A program made the translations under genes and the position numbers. A stretch of DNA of 64,000 nucleotides from assembly GCA_028277395.1 (NCBI GenBank), contig JANQGJ010000078.1, positions 62,001 through 126,000 of the forward strand, written 5' to 3'. Shown one piece after another: positions 43,607 through 53,723 of the stretch. This DNA comes from Bacteroidales bacterium. GTDB lineage: Bacteria > Bacteroidota > Bacteroidia > Bacteroidales > F082. The notes under the pieces are model-generated. The model was given only the letters and a program-made list of their open reading frames with translations. It was not told the DNA's origin and did no database searches. Every line of letters begins with the position of its first letter. Within the stretch, counting starts at the first letter, position 1.

Positions 43607-44953
43607 TTGAAAAAATTCAAATATACCTATCTGATTATCCCCGTACTTTTAATTGTCGGCTATTTTCTACTTCTCTACAGTATGCCAAAATACGCAGGTC
43701 AGTATTTATTTATGGTTATACTTATACTTGCCGATATTTATTTATGGACATCAGTTAAAAAGCAGGTGTTCAATTACAGGCACTGGTTAAGAATCGCAAT
43801 AATATCAGTATACTGGCTTCCATTAATGTTGATAATCATATTGATAACAGGATCTGTAATTGTTCCTGTTATACACTGGAATGATACAGTAAGGACATAC
43901 ATGGTAGGAATTATCCTTGTATTTTATACCGCAAAAATATTACCAGTTACTTTTCTGTTCCTTGCAGATATAGTAAGGGTTATTCAGAAGCTTTTTTTGA
44001 TCGCGAAAAAAGATGAACGGAAGCAAATTTCTGATAATGGTAGTAATGATGGCATCTCGCGTAGCAGGTTTTTGCAATATGCAGGTTTCATAACCGGGGG
44101 ACTTGTACTGGGTACTATGTTCACCGGAATGCTTAAATGGGCTTATGAATTCAGGATTGTACGTGAGAAAATAAAATTCCCAAACCTGCCATCTGATTTC
44201 AATGGATTTAAAATTGTCCAGATATCGGATATACATTTGGGAAGCTGGACATCAGCTAAACCACTTCAAAGGGCCGTTGATATGATCAATGAACTGGATC
44301 CTGACTTAATATTATTCACTGGTGATCTTGTTAATTACGCTACAAATGAAGCAATTGGCTATGAAAGTGTTCTTTCACAATTACGCGCAAAACACGGTGT
44401 TTACGCAGTACTTGGGAATCACGATTACGGAAATTATGTATCATGGCCTTCCAAAGAAGCAAAGCAGGAAAATATGGATCAGTTATATGACTGGTTTAAA
44501 AATGTTGGCTGGAAATTACTTAACAATGAAAATCAAATTATTAATAGTGCTACGGGACAGTTAGCAATAATTGGCGTTGAGAATTGGGGAGCCAATCCGA
44601 GATTTCCCAAATATGGTGATCTGGACAAAGCAATAATCGGTACACAAGATTCCGATTTTAAATTGTTGTTAACACATGATCCATCCCATTGGGAAAAGGT
44701 TGTTGTTCCGGGGAACTATAATATTGATCTTTCATTGTCAGGACATACTCACGGGTTTCAGTTTGGAATTGAAACAAAAGAAATTAAATGGAGTCCTGCA
44801 AAATATATGTATAAACACTGGGCAGGACTTTATGAAGATAGCAATAAAAGTGGTAAATATATCTATGTAAATCGCGGATTGGGATCTATCGGCTATCCCG
44901 GCAGAATTGGTATGTTACCTGAGATAACTTTCATTGAATTGCAATCTGCTTAA
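43607..44953 (+). CDS. membrane-anchored metallophosphoesterase (YkuE-like)
   Basis: 448 residues from a TTG start. This is preferred because it gives a basic end (MKKFKYTY) before the first of four or five membrane helices; the first ATG would remove helix 1. After ~185 residues of membrane domain comes a calcineurin-like phosphoesterase with SDIHLG, FTGDLVN, LGNHDYG, LLTHDP and LSGHTHG, giving the full set of dinuclear-metal ligands. The YkuE/YaeI type is thought to cleave lipid-linked phosphodiesters such as UDP-diacylglucosamine. Monocistronic. Confidence 0.85.
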   Translation: MKKFKYTYLIIPVLLIVGYFLLLYSMPKYAGQYLFMVILILADIYLWTSVKKQVFNYRHWLRIAIISVYWLPLMLIIILITGSVIVPVIHWNDTVRTYMVGIILVFYTAKILPVTFLFLADIVRVIQKLFLIAKKDERKQISDNGSNDGISRSRFLQYAGFITGGLVLGTMFTGMLKWAYEFRIVREKIKFPNLPSDFNGFKIVQISDIHLGSWTSAKPLQRAVDMINELDPDLILFTGDLVNYATNEAIGYESVLSQLRAKHGVYAVLGNHDYGNYVSWPSKEAKQENMDQLYDWFKNVGWKLLNNENQIINSATGQLAIIGVENWGANPRFPKYGDLDKAIIGTQDSDFKLLLTHDPSHWEKVVVPGNYNIDLSLSGHTHGFQFGIETKEIKWSPAKYMYKHWAGLYEDSNKSGKYIYVNRGLGSIGYPGRIGMLPEITFIELQSA

Positions 44954-45041
44954 GCATATTTAGTTAAGGCTGGTTGCAATACCTTTTTGCACTGACCAGA
45001 CAATCATTTTAAAATATTCATTTCAGCATTCGTAAATTGAA

Positions 45042-45049
45042 TATCTTTG
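45042..45049 (+). promoter_or_regulatory. -7 promoter element of the membrane methyltransferase gene
   Basis: TATCTTTG matches TAnnTTTG, 21 bp before the ATG at 45071. Confidence 0.5.
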
Positions 45050-45070
45050 CGCTTCTAAAATTACATTATC

Positions 45071-45817
45071 ATGGCATTTATTAATTCCTTTGAAAAAGAG
45101 GGAAATTTTTTGTTTAAACATAGAGGTGAAATTCCTGTCGTGTTGTTTATTCTGGCAATTCCTGTAGTTTATATCACTGATTATGATTTTTTTAATTTAT
45201 CAACCAGGAATGTTCTGATGTGGGTAGCCGTAGGATTGAGCATTCTGGGGTTTTTAATCAGGGCTGTATCAATTGGAACAACTCCCAAAGGTACTTCCGG
45301 CAGAAACACTAAAGAAGGACAGGTTGCTGAGTCGTTAAATACTACAGGTATCTACTCAACCGTAAGACATCCCCTTTATCTCGGTAATTATTTCATGTGG
45401 ATTGGAATCGTACTCTTTACATATAATTTTGCATTCGTGATAATTGTTTCTTTAGCTTTTTGGCTTTATTATGAGCGAATTATGTTTGCCGAAGAAAGAT
45501 TTCTTGAAAGAAAATTTGGTAATGCTTACATGGACTGGGCAAACAGAACACCGGCTTTCATACCTTGCTTTAGTAAATATGTGAAAAATATAGTTCCATT
45601 TTCATTTATAAGTGTACTACGTCGCGAATATTCAGGTGTACTTGCTACTATAATCGGATTTGCATTTATTGATGATCTCCGGAATTATTTTGAGTATGGA
45701 ACTTTCAACCTTAAAACACCATGGCATATTGCTGTGTTGTCAGCACTAGTGGTTGTACTGATTCTCCGTAGTTTAAAGCATTATACCTCACTACTTAATG
45801 AGGAAGGCAGATCCTGA
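45071..45817 (+). CDS. PEMT/ICMT-family membrane methyltransferase (LmtA-like)
   Basis: A 248-residue membrane protein with five or six helices. The SAM-binding signature is present: IYSTVRHPLYLGNYFMW, then EERFLERKFGNAYMDWANRTPAF. The spacing and the ~60-residue C-terminal extension with further helices resemble LmtA, the lipid A 1-phosphate methyltransferase, and related proteins. It is a second enzyme of this fold in the window, unrelated in context to the 15263-15823 gene. Probable role: methylation of an envelope lipid. Confidence 0.78.
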   Translation: MAFINSFEKEGNFLFKHRGEIPVVLFILAIPVVYITDYDFFNLSTRNVLMWVAVGLSILGFLIRAVSIGTTPKGTSGRNTKEGQVAESLNTTGIYSTVRHPLYLGNYFMWIGIVLFTYNFAFVIIVSLAFWLYYERIMFAEERFLERKFGNAYMDWANRTPAFIPCFSKYVKNIVPFSFISVLRREYSGVLATIIGFAFIDDLRNYFEYGTFNLKTPWHIAVLSALVVVLILRSLKHYTSLLNEEGRS

Positions 45818-45971
45818 TCTATAAATAGTTGATTGCAATACCATCTAACAGATAGTACTACCTGTTTCACAGGTGCTTGCGTTAATGTATTTCAGCTATG
45901 ATCTGGCTAGTCCAATGTTAATAATGTATTAGTTATGAACTTTTACATGGAGTTATAGTCGGATTTGTTCG

Positions 45972-45979
45972 TATATTTG
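45972..45979 (+). promoter_or_regulatory. -7 promoter element of the saccharopine-dehydrogenase-like gene
   Basis: TATATTTG matches TAnnTTTG. It lies between an in-frame upstream start (45965) and the ATG at 46004, favouring the downstream start. Confidence 0.5.
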
Positions 45980-46003
45980 ACAAAACTCATTATTAAATTA
46001 AGA

Positions 46004-47152
46004 ATGACAAAAAAAGTTATTGTACTTGGTGCAGGATTAGTTGGGTATCCAATGGCAATGGATCTGGCTGCTGATAGCGAATTTGAAGTAACCATTGCGG
46101 ATATAGATCAGAACAAACTAAATAATATTTCCGATAGCAGAATAAACCGTATTCAATCTGACCTTAGAGATAAAGATTCATTAATTAAACTTTTAGCACC
46201 TTTTGACTTTGTTATCGTTGCCGTACCAGGATTTATGGGTTACGATTGTTTGAAAAACTGTATAACTGCAGGTAAAGACATAGTTGACATAGCCTTTTAT
46301 CCTGAAGATGTATTTGATCTTTCAGGGTTAGCTGAAGATCATAAAGTAAGAGTAATCAGTGATATGGGAGTTGCTCCAGGGATGAGTAACCTGTTGACCG
46401 GCTATGCAGCCTCAAAGTTTGATATAGTAAGAACTGTAAATATTTATGTTGGTGGATTACCAAAAATCAGAACCAAACCGTGGGAGTATAAAGCAGTTTT
46501 CTCACCTTCAGATGTAATTGAAGAATATACACGTCCGGCCAGAATAATCAGAAACGGACAAATTGTAACTGTACCTCCTCTGACCGAACAGGAATATATT
46601 GATTTTGATAATGTAGGTACACTGGAAGCATTTAACAGTGACGGGTTAAGATCTTTACTTTTTACCGTTAAGGCCGAAAATATGATCGAAAAAACACTGC
46701 GATATCCGGGATATGCCAATAAAATACAACTGTTAAGTGATAATGGTTTTTTCAATACTGAAAAAGTTGATGTTGACGGTAATATGATCTCCCCACTCGA
46801 TCTTACATCAAAATTATTATTTGATAACTGGAAACTTGGTGAAAATGAACATGATATCACAGTTATGAGAATAATGGTTGAAGGTATTAAAGATGAAGTA
46901 ACAAAACGCTATACATTTGATCTTTTCGATGAATATTGTACTGAAACATGTATCCATTCAATGGCCAGAACAACAGGATATTCAGCAACAACAGCATTAA
47001 GATTACTGGCTCAGGATAAGTATAACAAAACCGGTATCAGTGTTGGTGAAATGATGGGCACTGATGAATCTGTTGTTGATTTTATGCTGAAAGGATTGTC
47101 GGAAAAAGGAATAATATATAACATGACTGAAGAACTCCCTGGTAAATTATAA
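46004..47152 (+). CDS. saccharopine-dehydrogenase-family oxidoreductase
   Basis: 382 residues from ATG 46004 (MTKKVIVLGAGLVGYPMA); 13 extra upstream residues are excluded by the promoter position. The N-terminal Rossmann fold has GAGLVG and an acidic strand end (IADID), and DMGVAPGMSNLL begins the catalytic domain, as in lysine 6-dehydrogenase, saccharopine reductase and carboxynorspermidine-synthase relatives. Specific substrate cannot be chosen. An SLC12-like transporter gene follows after 21 bp, so the two are probably one transcript; import of an amino acid or amine substrate is a possible link. Confidence 0.85.
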   Translation: MTKKVIVLGAGLVGYPMAMDLAADSEFEVTIADIDQNKLNNISDSRINRIQSDLRDKDSLIKLLAPFDFVIVAVPGFMGYDCLKNCITAGKDIVDIAFYPEDVFDLSGLAEDHKVRVISDMGVAPGMSNLLTGYAASKFDIVRTVNIYVGGLPKIRTKPWEYKAVFSPSDVIEEYTRPARIIRNGQIVTVPPLTEQEYIDFDNVGTLEAFNSDGLRSLLFTVKAENMIEKTLRYPGYANKIQLLSDNGFFNTEKVDVDGNMISPLDLTSKLLFDNWKLGENEHDITVMRIMVEGIKDEVTKRYTFDLFDEYCTETCIHSMARTTGYSATTALRLLAQDKYNKTGISVGEMMGTDESVVDFMLKGLSEKGIIYNMTEELPGKL

Positions 47153-47173
47153 CTAAACTCAAGCAGCTAAACC

Positions 47174-49378
47174 ATGTCAGACGGAATAAAGAAATTTGGT
47201 TCGTTTTCAGGTGTTTTCACACCATCCATATTAACAATCCTGGGTGTAATAATGTACTTGCGTTTGGGATGGGTTACGGGCGTGGCCGGACTGGCAGGAG
47301 TTATTGCAATAATTGTTCTTGCTCACATAATATCTGTTACTACAGGTCTTAGTATTTCATCAATTGCTACTGATAAGAAGATAGAGGCAGGTGGTATTTA
47401 TTACATACTTTCCAGGTCGCTTGGTTTACCGATGGGAGGATCAATTGGTATTACTTTATTTATTGGTACTGCACTTAGTATTTCATTGTATATAGTTGGT
47501 TTTTCAGATAATTTTCTCTCACTAGCTGCGGTTCAATCAATATTCGGAATAACAGAAACAGGTCTTTTTCATGTTCGAATTACCGGATCAATTGTTTTGC
47601 TGATCCTTGTTGTTATAGCACTGGTTAGTACTGATGCTGCTATTAAAACCCAGTTTATAATACTCGGAGCAATATCACTGTCATTAATATCAATTGTTGT
47701 GGGTATAATGATATTTACACCTGAAACTGATACTACTGAAGTTATTTCATCAGCCCCATTCGAAGAATTCTCTTTTGTAGAGGTGTTTGCTATCTTTTTT
47801 CCTGCAGTAACAGGATTTACTGCAGGAGTTGCCATGTCGGGAGATCTCAGGAATCCTCAAAAGGATATTCCGTTAGGTACACTGGCAGCAATTGTTGTAG
47901 GGTTCATTGTATATATTGGACTCGCTCTGTTGTTTTATTTTTTTATTGATACAGAGATCCTTATTAATGATTATAATTTTCTTGTAACAGTATCATGGGT
48001 TCCTTTTCTTGTAATTGCCGGTATTTGGGGGGCTACATTGTCATCGGCATTAGGAGGCATATTGGGTGGACCAAGGATAATACAGGCAGTTGCACAGGAT
48101 AAAATCGTCCCCAAAATATTAGGAGTAGGGTATGGAAAAAACAATGAGCCTAGAAATGCATTGTTATTTACATTTATACTGGCAGAACTGGGAGTATTGA
48201 TTGGTGACCTGAACATAATTGCAGGTGTGGTTTCAATGTTTTACCTGACTGCATACGGGTTTATCAATATATCATTTGCACTTGAAAAGTGGGCAAGTAC
48301 TGATTTCAGGCCTTCATTCAGAATTCCTATTTGGGTTGGTGTCCTCGGATTCCTGGCTACATTCTTTGTTATGATTCAACTGGATGTTATTTCAATGCTT
48401 GGTGCAATGATAATCCTGGTTCTGATATATTATCTGATCAGGAAAAAACAATTGAGTCTGGCAATGGGTGATGTATGGCAAAGTGTTTGGGCTTCGGTAA
48501 TTCGAAAAATGCTTACAAAGCTTGATCAGAAAAGTCTGGATGAAAGGAACTGGCGCGCAAATATTCTTCTGTTTAGCGGAGGGAAGATCAGCAGACCCCA
48601 CTTGATTGAGTTTGCTAAATACCTCGTTGGTCAGCATGGTATGATCTCTAATTTTGACCTGATATTAAATAAATCTTCAAAAGTTCTGTTTCCAAAGCAT
48701 AAGCAGGCAATACCGGAAGATGAAATGAGTGGTGATGAGGGTATCTTTTCACGACGTCAGGAATGCAGCAATATTTACAACGGAATGAAAAGTATTGCGG
48801 CAACCTATGGCTTCTCAGGTGTTGAACCAAATACTGTATTACTTGGGTGGGCCAGAAAAACTGACGATCCGGTTGGATTTGCAAGGTTACTTAAATACCT
48901 TTCGGAACTGGACCTGAACATAGTACTACTTGACTACGACAGACTCCGCGGATTTGGCACATTCAGACAAATTGATATTTGGTGGAGAGGTGGATCTAAT
49001 AATGGTAACCTTGTTCTATCTCTTATTAAGTTTATCAGGTTATCATATGAGTGGAGGAATGTAACAGTAAGGTTGATGATAATTAATAATGATAAATCAA
49101 AGGAAGACAAGATAGTTATTGATTCTCAAAATGTTCTTGACAATATGAGAATGAAGGCCCAAATTCGAATTATTTCGAATGAAGATAAGTTACCTGTCAA
49201 CCAGGTTATAAAGAATGAATCATCTACAGCAGATTTGATATTTCTGGGATTGGCTGATGTTCAGGAAGGAAAGGAAATGGAATTTATAGAGAGAGCTGAT
49301 TACCTGTACAAAGATCTGGGTACAGTTGTACTTGTCAGGGCTTCTTCATTTTTCAAAGAATTACATATCGGTGTTTAG
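47174..49378 (+). CDS. SLC12-like amino acid/cation-chloride permease
   Basis: A 734-residue protein. The first ~430 residues contain about 12 membrane helices of the APC fold; the start GVFTPSILTILGVIMYLRLGWVTG is typical of Na-K-Cl cotransporter homologues, with GFTAGVAMSGDLRNPQKDIPLGT in the middle. The ~300-residue cytoplasmic C-terminus resembles the regulatory domain of cation-chloride cotransporters (universal-stress-like folds). The substrate in bacteria is mostly untested. Second gene after the saccharopine-dehydrogenase-like enzyme. Confidence 0.85.
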   Translation: MSDGIKKFGSFSGVFTPSILTILGVIMYLRLGWVTGVAGLAGVIAIIVLAHIISVTTGLSISSIATDKKIEAGGIYYILSRSLGLPMGGSIGITLFIGTALSISLYIVGFSDNFLSLAAVQSIFGITETGLFHVRITGSIVLLILVVIALVSTDAAIKTQFIILGAISLSLISIVVGIMIFTPETDTTEVISSAPFEEFSFVEVFAIFFPAVTGFTAGVAMSGDLRNPQKDIPLGTLAAIVVGFIVYIGLALLFYFFIDTEILINDYNFLVTVSWVPFLVIAGIWGATLSSALGGILGGPRIIQAVAQDKIVPKILGVGYGKNNEPRNALLFTFILAELGVLIGDLNIIAGVVSMFYLTAYGFINISFALEKWASTDFRPSFRIPIWVGVLGFLATFFVMIQLDVISMLGAMIILVLIYYLIRKKQLSLAMGDVWQSVWASVIRKMLTKLDQKSLDERNWRANILLFSGGKISRPHLIEFAKYLVGQHGMISNFDLILNKSSKVLFPKHKQAIPEDEMSGDEGIFSRRQECSNIYNGMKSIAATYGFSGVEPNTVLLGWARKTDDPVGFARLLKYLSELDLNIVLLDYDRLRGFGTFRQIDIWWRGGSNNGNLVLSLIKFIRLSYEWRNVTVRLMIINNDKSKEDKIVIDSQNVLDNMRMKAQIRIISNEDKLPVNQVIKNESSTADLIFLGLADVQEGKEMEFIERADYLYKDLGTVVLVRASSFFKELHIGV

Positions 49379-49501
49379 GTATATTCAGATTCAAATAGAC
49401 TAAAAACAGGCTGGTTTTGTAAATCTCATATTGTACCATTTCGGGCTTGCCTGTATTAATTCTAAATACTCAGTTTCCTTCACATGTACCATGTAAATTC
49501 A

Positions 49502-49509
49502 TAGTTTTG
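49502..49509 (+). promoter_or_regulatory. -7 promoter element of the acyl-CoA synthetase gene
   Basis: TAGTTTTG matches TAnnTTTG, 19 bp before the ATG at 49529. Confidence 0.5.
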
Positions 49510-49528
49510 CATACAGAAAATTAATAGT

Positions 49529-51586
49529 ATGATAACTAAAGAACTTACTCATCCCCGCAGCATTGTTGTTGTCGGAGGATCAGAGGATTTAGCTAAACCT
49601 GGAGGCAAGATCCTAAAAAATATAATAGATGGAAATTTCAATGGTGATATATATGTTTTAAACCCAAAAGCTGACAAAGTACAGGGTATCAACAGTTATA
49701 AAACACCTGATAAGCTTCCTGATGTTGATTTGGCAATTATTGCGATTGCTGCAAAATATACGCCCGAAACAGTAGAATACCTAACACGCAATAAGAACAC
49801 CAAAGCATTTATTATTCTTTCAGCAGGATTCAGCGAAGAAAGTGAAGAAGGGAAGGTGTTGGAAGATAGGGTAGTTGCTGCAATCAATGAAGTTGGCGGA
49901 TCGTTGATCGGACCAAACTGTGTTGGGATACTTACACCACAGCACCATAGTATTTTTACACAGCCTATACCAAAACTAAATCCAAAAGGATGTGACTTTA
50001 TTTCCGGTTCAGGCGCAACTGCCTGTTTTATTATGGAAGCAGGAATACCTAAGGGACTACAGTTTGCAAATGTTTATTCAGTTGGAAATTCAGCGCAGTT
50101 GGGCGTTGAGGAGATACTAAAACATCTTGATGAGAACTTCGACCCGAAAACAGATTCAAAGGTTAAACTTCTTTACCTTGAGAATATTGATAAACCAGAT
50201 ATGTTGCTTAAACATGCTTCTTCATTAATACGGAAAGGTTGTAAAATAGCAGCAGTCAAAGCCGGTGCATCGGAAGCCGGTAGCAGAGCAGCCTCATCAC
50301 ATACAGGTGCCCTTGCCAGCTCTGATGTGGCGGTTGATGCTTTGTTCAGAAAAGCAGGTATTGTCAGATGTTACGGTAGAGAAGATTTGATAAGCGTAGC
50401 ATCAGTTTTTATGTATCCTGAGCCTGAAGGTAAGAACATAGCCATTATTACGCATGCCGGTGGCCCCGCAGTTATGCTCACTGATACATTATCAAACGGT
50501 GGACTTGAGGTACCGCATATTGAAGGATATGAAGCAGACAAACTTAAGGAAGAATTATTTCCAGGATCGTCAGTATCAAACCCTATTGATTTCCTAGCTA
50601 CAGGTACAGCAGAACAATTGGGAATTATTATCGACTACGTTGACAACAAGTTTGATAATATTGATGCAATGGTTGTTATTTTTGGAACACCCGGTTTAAT
50701 AGATATTTATGATGTTTATAATGTACTGTCTGAAAAAATTAGTAGTTGTAAAAAGCCAATATATCCGGTATTGCCCTCTGTTTTAACTGCAAAAAATGAG
50801 GTTGAAGCATTTGTTGAGGAGGGTGGTGTTTATTTCCCCGATGAAGTAACGCTTGGAAATGCGCTTGTTAGAGTAGCCGAAACCCCAACACCTGCTTCAT
50901 TGATACAAACAGGTAATGATATTGATGGACAACGGATAAGAGAGATTATCGAAAGATCACAGGATGGTTATCTTTCCCCTGAAGCAGTTCAGGGATTGCT
51001 TGATGCATCAGGTATTGACCGTGCCACCGAGATGGTAATTTCATCACCTGATGAATTGGATAACGCAGTTGAACGTGTTGGCTTTCCTCTGGTTATGAAA
51101 GTAGTAGGCCCGGTTCATAAATCTGATGTAGGAGGAGTTACCTTAAATATTGAAGACATATCATCCGCCGGATTGGAGATGGAACGCATGATGAAAATTG
51201 ATGAAGCCACCGGTGTATTGTTGCAACCCATGCTATCAGGTACTGAAATATTTGCCGGAGTGAAAAAGGAAGACAAGTTCGGACATATGATACTTTTCGG
51301 ACTTGGTGGAATTTTTATAGAAGTGTTGAAAGATGTTCGTGCAGTACTTGCTCCTGTCAACAGAGATGAAATTTTGAAAGAGATCAGGAATCTTAGAAGC
51401 TACAAGATCATAGAAGGAGTGAGGGGTATGGAACCTGTGAATGAGAACCTATTTGCTGAAATTATTGTTTGTTTATCTGAACTGGTAAGAGTTGCTCCTG
51501 AAATTGAAGAACTTGACTTAAATCCATTATTAGGTAACAGTGAGCAGGTTGTAGCTGTTGATGCAAGGATTAGGATAATGAAATAG
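49529..51586 (+). CDS. ADP-forming acetyl/acyl-CoA synthetase, fused alpha-beta subunits
   Basis: A 685-residue protein. The CoA-binding and succinyl-CoA-ligase-like alpha part (~1-450) carries IVVVGGSED, the GPNCVGI loop and the phospho-His segment SSHTGALAS. The ATP-grasp beta part (~470-685) has FPLVMKVVGPVHKSDVGGV, GVLLQPM and the nucleotide loop FGLGGIF. Known reaction: acyl-CoA + ADP + Pi to acid + CoA + ATP, conserving energy in anaerobic fermenters. It fits with the 2-oxoacid:ferredoxin oxidoreductase at 59.5-62.2 kb, which makes the acyl-CoA. A membrane protein gene follows after 35 bp. Confidence 0.92.
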   Translation: MITKELTHPRSIVVVGGSEDLAKPGGKILKNIIDGNFNGDIYVLNPKADKVQGINSYKTPDKLPDVDLAIIAIAAKYTPETVEYLTRNKNTKAFIILSAGFSEESEEGKVLEDRVVAAINEVGGSLIGPNCVGILTPQHHSIFTQPIPKLNPKGCDFISGSGATACFIMEAGIPKGLQFANVYSVGNSAQLGVEEILKHLDENFDPKTDSKVKLLYLENIDKPDMLLKHASSLIRKGCKIAAVKAGASEAGSRAASSHTGALASSDVAVDALFRKAGIVRCYGREDLISVASVFMYPEPEGKNIAIITHAGGPAVMLTDTLSNGGLEVPHIEGYEADKLKEELFPGSSVSNPIDFLATGTAEQLGIIIDYVDNKFDNIDAMVVIFGTPGLIDIYDVYNVLSEKISSCKKPIYPVLPSVLTAKNEVEAFVEEGGVYFPDEVTLGNALVRVAETPTPASLIQTGNDIDGQRIREIIERSQDGYLSPEAVQGLLDASGIDRATEMVISSPDELDNAVERVGFPLVMKVVGPVHKSDVGGVTLNIEDISSAGLEMERMMKIDEATGVLLQPMLSGTEIFAGVKKEDKFGHMILFGLGGIFIEVLKDVRAVLAPVNRDEILKEIRNLRSYKIIEGVRGMEPVNENLFAEIIVCLSELVRVAPEIEELDLNPLLGNSEQVVAVDARIRIMK

Positions 51587-51621
51587 TATCGAATATTACT
51601 AAACAATTAGATCTGGGTTCT

Positions 51622-52326
51622 ATGTTGAAAAGAAGTGATTTACTTTTTATTACCTGTTTGATACTTTTCTTTTTACCGTTTATTGTATCCAGGAGTGTTT
51701 TTGATTTCTATATTGAATTTAATCATGACCATGCATTGATTACTTCGTTTATAAAGTTTGCATTACTTGCAACTTTAGGTGAAGTTATTGGGTTAAGAAT
51801 AAAGACGGGGAAATATCATAAACAGGGATTTGGAATAATTCCCAGGATGATTGTCTGGGGATTTTTAGGGATAACAATTAAAGTTGCTTTCGTTATATTT
51901 GCATCCGGTACACCGGTGTTTCTTGAATCGATCGGGTTTGAGAATGCAGTAGCTATAATCAAAGGACCAGCAAACATATTAAAACTTGCTGTTGCTTTTT
52001 GTATAAGCGTGTTTATGAATGTAATATATGCTCCTGTTATGATGACACTTCATAAGATAACGGATATGCATATTATAAATAATGGTGGTACATTGTCCGG
52101 TTTTTTAACGCCAATTAAGTTCAGGAAATTATTTGTAGATTTGGACTGGAAAGTTCAATGGAATTTTGTTTTTAAAAAGACGATCCCATTTTTTTGGATA
52201 CCTGCTCATACAATTACTTTTTTACTGCCGCCGGATTTCAGAGTGTTATTTGCGGCATTATTAGGTATTGCTCTGGGGACAATATTGGCAATTGCTGATA
52301 TGATGGGAGATTCGAAAAATAAATAA
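51622..52326 (+). CDS. integral membrane protein, possibly Mpv17/PMP22-like
   Basis: A 234-residue protein with five or six hydrophobic segments. The C-terminal half (VDLDWKVQWNFVFKKTIPFFWIPAHTITF) vaguely resembles the W-x-x-W-P helix pattern of Mpv17/PMP22 proteins, but this is weak. It sits 35 bp after the acyl-CoA synthetase gene and 44 bp before the aminotransferase gene, so it could be the middle of a three-gene transcript. Function unknown. Confidence 0.55.
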   Translation: MLKRSDLLFITCLILFFLPFIVSRSVFDFYIEFNHDHALITSFIKFALLATLGEVIGLRIKTGKYHKQGFGIIPRMIVWGFLGITIKVAFVIFASGTPVFLESIGFENAVAIIKGPANILKLAVAFCISVFMNVIYAPVMMTLHKITDMHIINNGGTLSGFLTPIKFRKLFVDLDWKVQWNFVFKKTIPFFWIPAHTITFLLPPDFRVLFAALLGIALGTILAIADMMGDSKNK

Positions 52327-52370
52327 TAACATAAAACGAAACATAAAGTAGTTAAATTAAAATCTAATCC

Positions 52371-53687
52371 ATGAGAGAAACACCTATAGATTTTCAAACA
52401 GTTAAAGAAAAGATTAAATCAAGTGGCCTGAACTCTGTTGGCAGAGCCTCAATCAGGGAAATAAAAAAACTCGTTGATGAAATTGAAAACGCAACGGGAG
52501 AAAGATTTATACGAATGGAGATGGGGATTCCCGGTTTGCCCCCCTCAGAGGTTGGCGTACAGGGACAGATTGATGCATTGAAAAAAGGTGTTGCAGCAAA
52601 ATACCCGGATATTCAGGGTATAGATGTGCTAAAAAAAGAAATATCCCGTTTTGTTAAGCTGTTTATGGATATAGATGTCAGGGAAGAAGGCTGTTTACCC
52701 ACAGTTGGTTCAATGCAGGGAGGTTTTGCTGCTTTTTTAATGTTAAGCAGATTATTTGAAGAACGCGATACAACACTCTTTATTGATCCCGGATTCCCGG
52801 TTCATAAAATGCAGCACAGGGTACTTGGGTTAAAATTTGATAGTTTCGACGTATATAATTATCGTGGTGAAAAACTCCGTGAAAAGCTTGAATCATATTT
52901 CAGCACCGGTAAAATACACTCTGTATTGTATTCAAACCCTAATAATCCATCATGGATATGTTTTACCGAAGAAGAACTGCAGATTATAGGCGAACTTGCA
53001 ACTAAATACAATGTTGTGATCATGGAAGACCTTGCATATTTTGGAATGGATTTCCGTAAGGATTATTCCAAACCGGGTTTGGCACCATATCAGCCAACAG
53101 TTGCAAAATATACCGATAATTACATCCTGTTTATTTCCAGCTCTAAAGCTTTTAGCTATGCCGGTGAAAGGATAGGGATGATGGTAATTTCCGATAATCT
53201 CTTTAAAAGCAGGTTTGAAAATCTGCTGGAGCATTATCCTTCTGCTGAATTTGGATATGCTATGGTATTTGGAACATTATACCCATTGAGTTCAGGAACC
53301 TCACATTCTGCACAATATGCATTAACTGCCATGTTGAAAGCTGCAAATGATGGTGAACTAAATTTTGTTGAAGAAGTTATTGACTATGGTAAAAAAGCAA
53401 ATATCATGAAGAAGCTGTTTACTGAGAACGGCTTTGAGATTGTTTACCATACTGATATTGATAAGCCAATTGCTGATGGTTTTTATTTCACATTTTCTTA
53501 TCCCGGAATGAGTGCCGAGGAGCTGCTCGACGAACTCGTTTATTATGGAATAAGTGCAATTTCTTTGTTAATTACTGGAAGCGAAAGAGAAGAGGGGATC
53601 AGAGCCTGTACATCATTAATTCAACATGACCAGTTTGGTGATCTGGAGTCAAGACTTATCAAATTTAATGAAGATCACCCAATATAG
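52371..53687 (+). CDS. class I/II PLP-dependent aminotransferase
   Basis: A 438-residue enzyme of fold type I. The glycine/Ser phosphate loop is TVGSMQGGFAA, the substrate-side YSNPNNPSW precedes the Asp strand VVIMEDLAYFGMD, and the PLP lysine is in ISSSKAFSYAGERIG. The C-terminal domain ends with a conserved arginine region (EREEGIRACTS). Overall it resembles aspartate/aromatic-type aminotransferases of Bacteroidota; substrate not assigned. Last gene of the 49.5-53.7 kb plus-strand run, facing the convergent HDAC-like gene. Confidence 0.9.
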   Translation: MRETPIDFQTVKEKIKSSGLNSVGRASIREIKKLVDEIENATGERFIRMEMGIPGLPPSEVGVQGQIDALKKGVAAKYPDIQGIDVLKKEISRFVKLFMDIDVREEGCLPTVGSMQGGFAAFLMLSRLFEERDTTLFIDPGFPVHKMQHRVLGLKFDSFDVYNYRGEKLREKLESYFSTGKIHSVLYSNPNNPSWICFTEEELQIIGELATKYNVVIMEDLAYFGMDFRKDYSKPGLAPYQPTVAKYTDNYILFISSSKAFSYAGERIGMMVISDNLFKSRFENLLEHYPSAEFGYAMVFGTLYPLSSGTSHSAQYALTAMLKAANDGELNFVEEVIDYGKKANIMKKLFTENGFEIVYHTDIDKPIADGFYFTFSYPGMSAEELLDELVYYGISAISLLITGSEREEGIRACTSLIQHDQFGDLESRLIKFNEDHPI

Positions 53688-53723
53688 GATCTAATTGATA
53701 GTTACTGAATAGTTTGTTGCTAA